A stretch of DNA of 64,000 nucleotides from Leeuwenhoekiella parthenopeia (lineage in GTDB: Bacteria; Bacteroidota; Bacteroidia; Flavobacteriales; Flavobacteriaceae): the NCBI RefSeq assembly GCF_020782115.1, contig NZ_JAJGMW010000014.1:1-64000 (forward strand). Direction: 5' to 3'. Every line of letters begins with the position of its first letter. The first letter of the stretch is position 1. Of the stretch, positions 62,801 to 64,000 are shown piece by piece. The position numbers and the translations under genes were made by a program. Below the pieces are notes generated by a model. It was given only the letters and a program-made list of their open reading frames with translations, had not been told where the DNA came from and did no database searches.

Positions 62801-64000
62801 TTAGGGAGTCCTTTACTTTTTCCTGAGGTAATTCGTGCAGTTGTGGAGTACCGGTATTGTCGTTCTCCTCGTCATTTGCGCCGGGCTGTAAAGTTGCTTT
62901 GTCGTTTACAGGAATACCTATGCCGGGCGCATCTTCTTCCCGGTTTTTAAAGTCAGAAGGTTTAAGGCGTGAAGCACCGGGTATATCAAGTTCGTTATCG
63001 GGAATACTGTTATCAAAAAAGTCTTCTTCAATTTGAGGAAGCGGGATTCCCTGAATCTTTGTAAGCGTAAAAGGAGCTTCGCCTTTAAAAATATCTTCCT
63101 TGGTGAGCAGGCGTTCTGCTCCGCGCCAGTTGAGTCCCGGAAACTCTCGTTGATCTTTCGGGAATTTGGTTAACGGAAAAACTTCACCATCTACCTGCCG
63201 CCATTTGGTGACTTCAACAAGTGCATTTTCTTCTAAAATTGCGGTAATAGATGCCGATTTACTTTTGTCAATCCCCTGAAGAACCCCGTCTTCACCACGC
63301 ATATAATTTATACTTTCTGCATTTTTCACAATGTCGATCTGGTGCAGGGCATTGTCTTTAAAGGTGCCAAAAAGCGTCACTCCCTTTACCTGATTATACC
63401 CCAATTTATCGGGTTGATCATACAGGGGGATGGTGTCCTGTTGAGCCAAAAAGGCATTCTCAAAAACCCGAAGCGAGTCGAGTTGCTCGGTTTTGGTATC
63501 GCTTTTTAAATGAATGCTGTCGCCGGTCATCTGGCTGAGACCACTCCATAAAACAGGTTTTCCAATCATTTGGGTAAGCCCGCTTTCCTGATTGATGTGA
63601 ATAGAATCGCATTTTCCGCTCAGGTCGCTTTTAAACAAACGCACGTTGTAATACCCGCGAACGATTCGTTTATCGGGAACTCCCGTTACTACTAGACGGT
63701 CGCCGTGTACGTAGATGGAGTCCTGATCCTGAACCGTAATAGCCACCGCTCTTTTAGTTATAAAAACAGAATCTTTAGCCTTATAAACTTCGGCATAATG
63801 CCCTTTAATAATGCTGTTGTTTGCCGTGTCTATTACCCTAATGTTGTTTGTAGCCGAAGCAAAATTGGTAGGACGGTCAAAATACAGACTGTCTCCAAAA
63901 ACGGTGCGGTTGTCATAATCTATGCGGGAATTTTTTACAAAATACCCGTTGTCATTGCGGGTGTCATAATAGCCCCGTTCGCAATAAACCGTACTGGTTT
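62781..64000 (-). CDS. OstA/LptA-like lipopolysaccharide transport protein, N-terminus outside window
   Basis: The frame is open from the stop at 62781 to the right edge (406 codons seen); the GTG sometimes used at 63746 is internal. The chain is beta-rich with repeated short strands (TVYCERGYYDTRND near the edge, YVHGDRLVVTG, NFASATNNIRV, LFKSDLSGKCDSIHIN) like the LptA/OstA jelly-roll, and has a disordered, acidic and Pro-rich C-terminal tail. It would carry LPS through the periplasm. The 5' end and signal peptide are not in the window. Confidence 0.85.
   Translation of the reverse strand, partial: TSTVYCERGYYDTRNDNGYFVKNSRIDYDNRTVFGDSLYFDRPTNFASATNNIRVIDTANNSIIKGHYAEVYKAKDSVFITKRAVAITVQDQDSIYVHGDRLVVTGVPDKRIVRGYYNVRLFKSDLSGKCDSIHINQESGLTQMIGKPVLWSGLSQMTGDSIHLKSDTKTEQLDSLRVFENAFLAQQDTIPLYDQPDKLGYNQVKGVTLFGTFKDNALHQIDIVKNAESINYMRGEDGVLQGIDKSKSASITAILEENALVEVTKWRQVDGEVFPLTKFPKDQREFPGLNWRGAERLLTKEDIFKGEAPFTLTKIQGIPLPQIEEDFFDNSIPDNELDIPGASRLKPSDFKNREEDAPGIGIPVNDKATLQPGANDEENDNTGTPQLHELPQEKVKDSLNGTNEG

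Noticed and set aside
1-64000. CRISPR arrays, tRNA or rRNA genes, prophage genes
   Set aside because: I saw no regularly spaced repeats, no tRNA-like T-loop with paired acceptor ends, no rRNA-like sequence and no phage structural genes. The only mobile DNA found is the IS3-type end at the left edge.

Overview
The window looks like a chromosomal segment of a marine-type Flavobacteriaceae member (Bacteroidota). The signs are the gene families (DUF3857 transglutaminase, DUF3822, DUF4294, DUF2853, tandem DUF368, PorT-like barrels, fused branched-chain ketoacid dehydrogenase E1), many small lipoproteins with acidic residues after the Cys, lack of obvious Shine-Dalgarno sequences, and promoters matching the Bacteroidota -7 motif TAnnTTTG. 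I see mainly housekeeping and lineage-conserved genes, with no prophage, CRISPR array, tRNA or rRNA. The only mobile DNA is an IS3-type element cut by the left edge.

Layout. 1-2141: IS3-type end inserted into the last codons of a DUF3857/transglutaminase gene. 2330-7486 (minus): apparent operon udk, ftsB-like, mutA, lipoprotein, mutB (uridine salvage, division, methylmalonyl-CoA mutase). 7601-8571: split YeeE/YedE sulfur transporter behind overlapping palindromes. 8760-15078: envelope genes (two barrels, small secreted proteins, Skp/OmpH-like chaperone, outer-membrane phospholipase A-like protein, two paralogous leucine-rich-repeat proteins). 15235-21648: esterase, then menaquinone genes (YdiI-type thioesterase, menF, menD, menB) interrupted by DUF2853 and a CvfB-like protein. 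21792-26250: two PH-domain membrane proteins convergent with the fused E1. 26468-35422 (minus): a peptidase-like/beta-barrel protein lacking the M1 zinc motif, LOG-family protein, uvrA, topoisomerase IB, M42 peptidase. 35532-44200 (plus): DUF4294 with a 50-aa membrane ORF, pyrR-pyrB-small protein-rnz, pdxH, then sixA-ppk1-ppx, and a porin-like protein. 44266-49470: miaE, dnaX split across two frames at an A10 tract, RNase P RNA, a small STAS-like protein, rsmD, DUF3822 and a membrane protein. 49588-54051: RecD-like helicase, DUF4126, kdsB, acyltransferase, lipoprotein. 54098-64000 (minus): methyltransferase, DUF349 protein, aroE, two DUF368 proteins, TPR protein, class III aminotransferase and an OstA/LptA-like protein that runs off the right edge.

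The observations most worth a second look are: (i) dnaX, where the gamma-length product is in frame 0 and the tau C-terminus lies in the -1 frame after ten A residues, with miaE overlapping the tau-frame stop; (ii) the 947-aa M1-like protein without HExxH, fused to an apparent outer-membrane barrel; (iii) the IS junction that supplies the last five codons of the transglutaminase gene; (iv) a perfect 16-bp inverted repeat just upstream of the OmpH-like gene; (v) overlapping palindromes upstream of the YeeE/YedE pair; and (vi) the unannotated 50-aa membrane ORF coupled to DUF4294. I did not find a clearly new multi-gene system.
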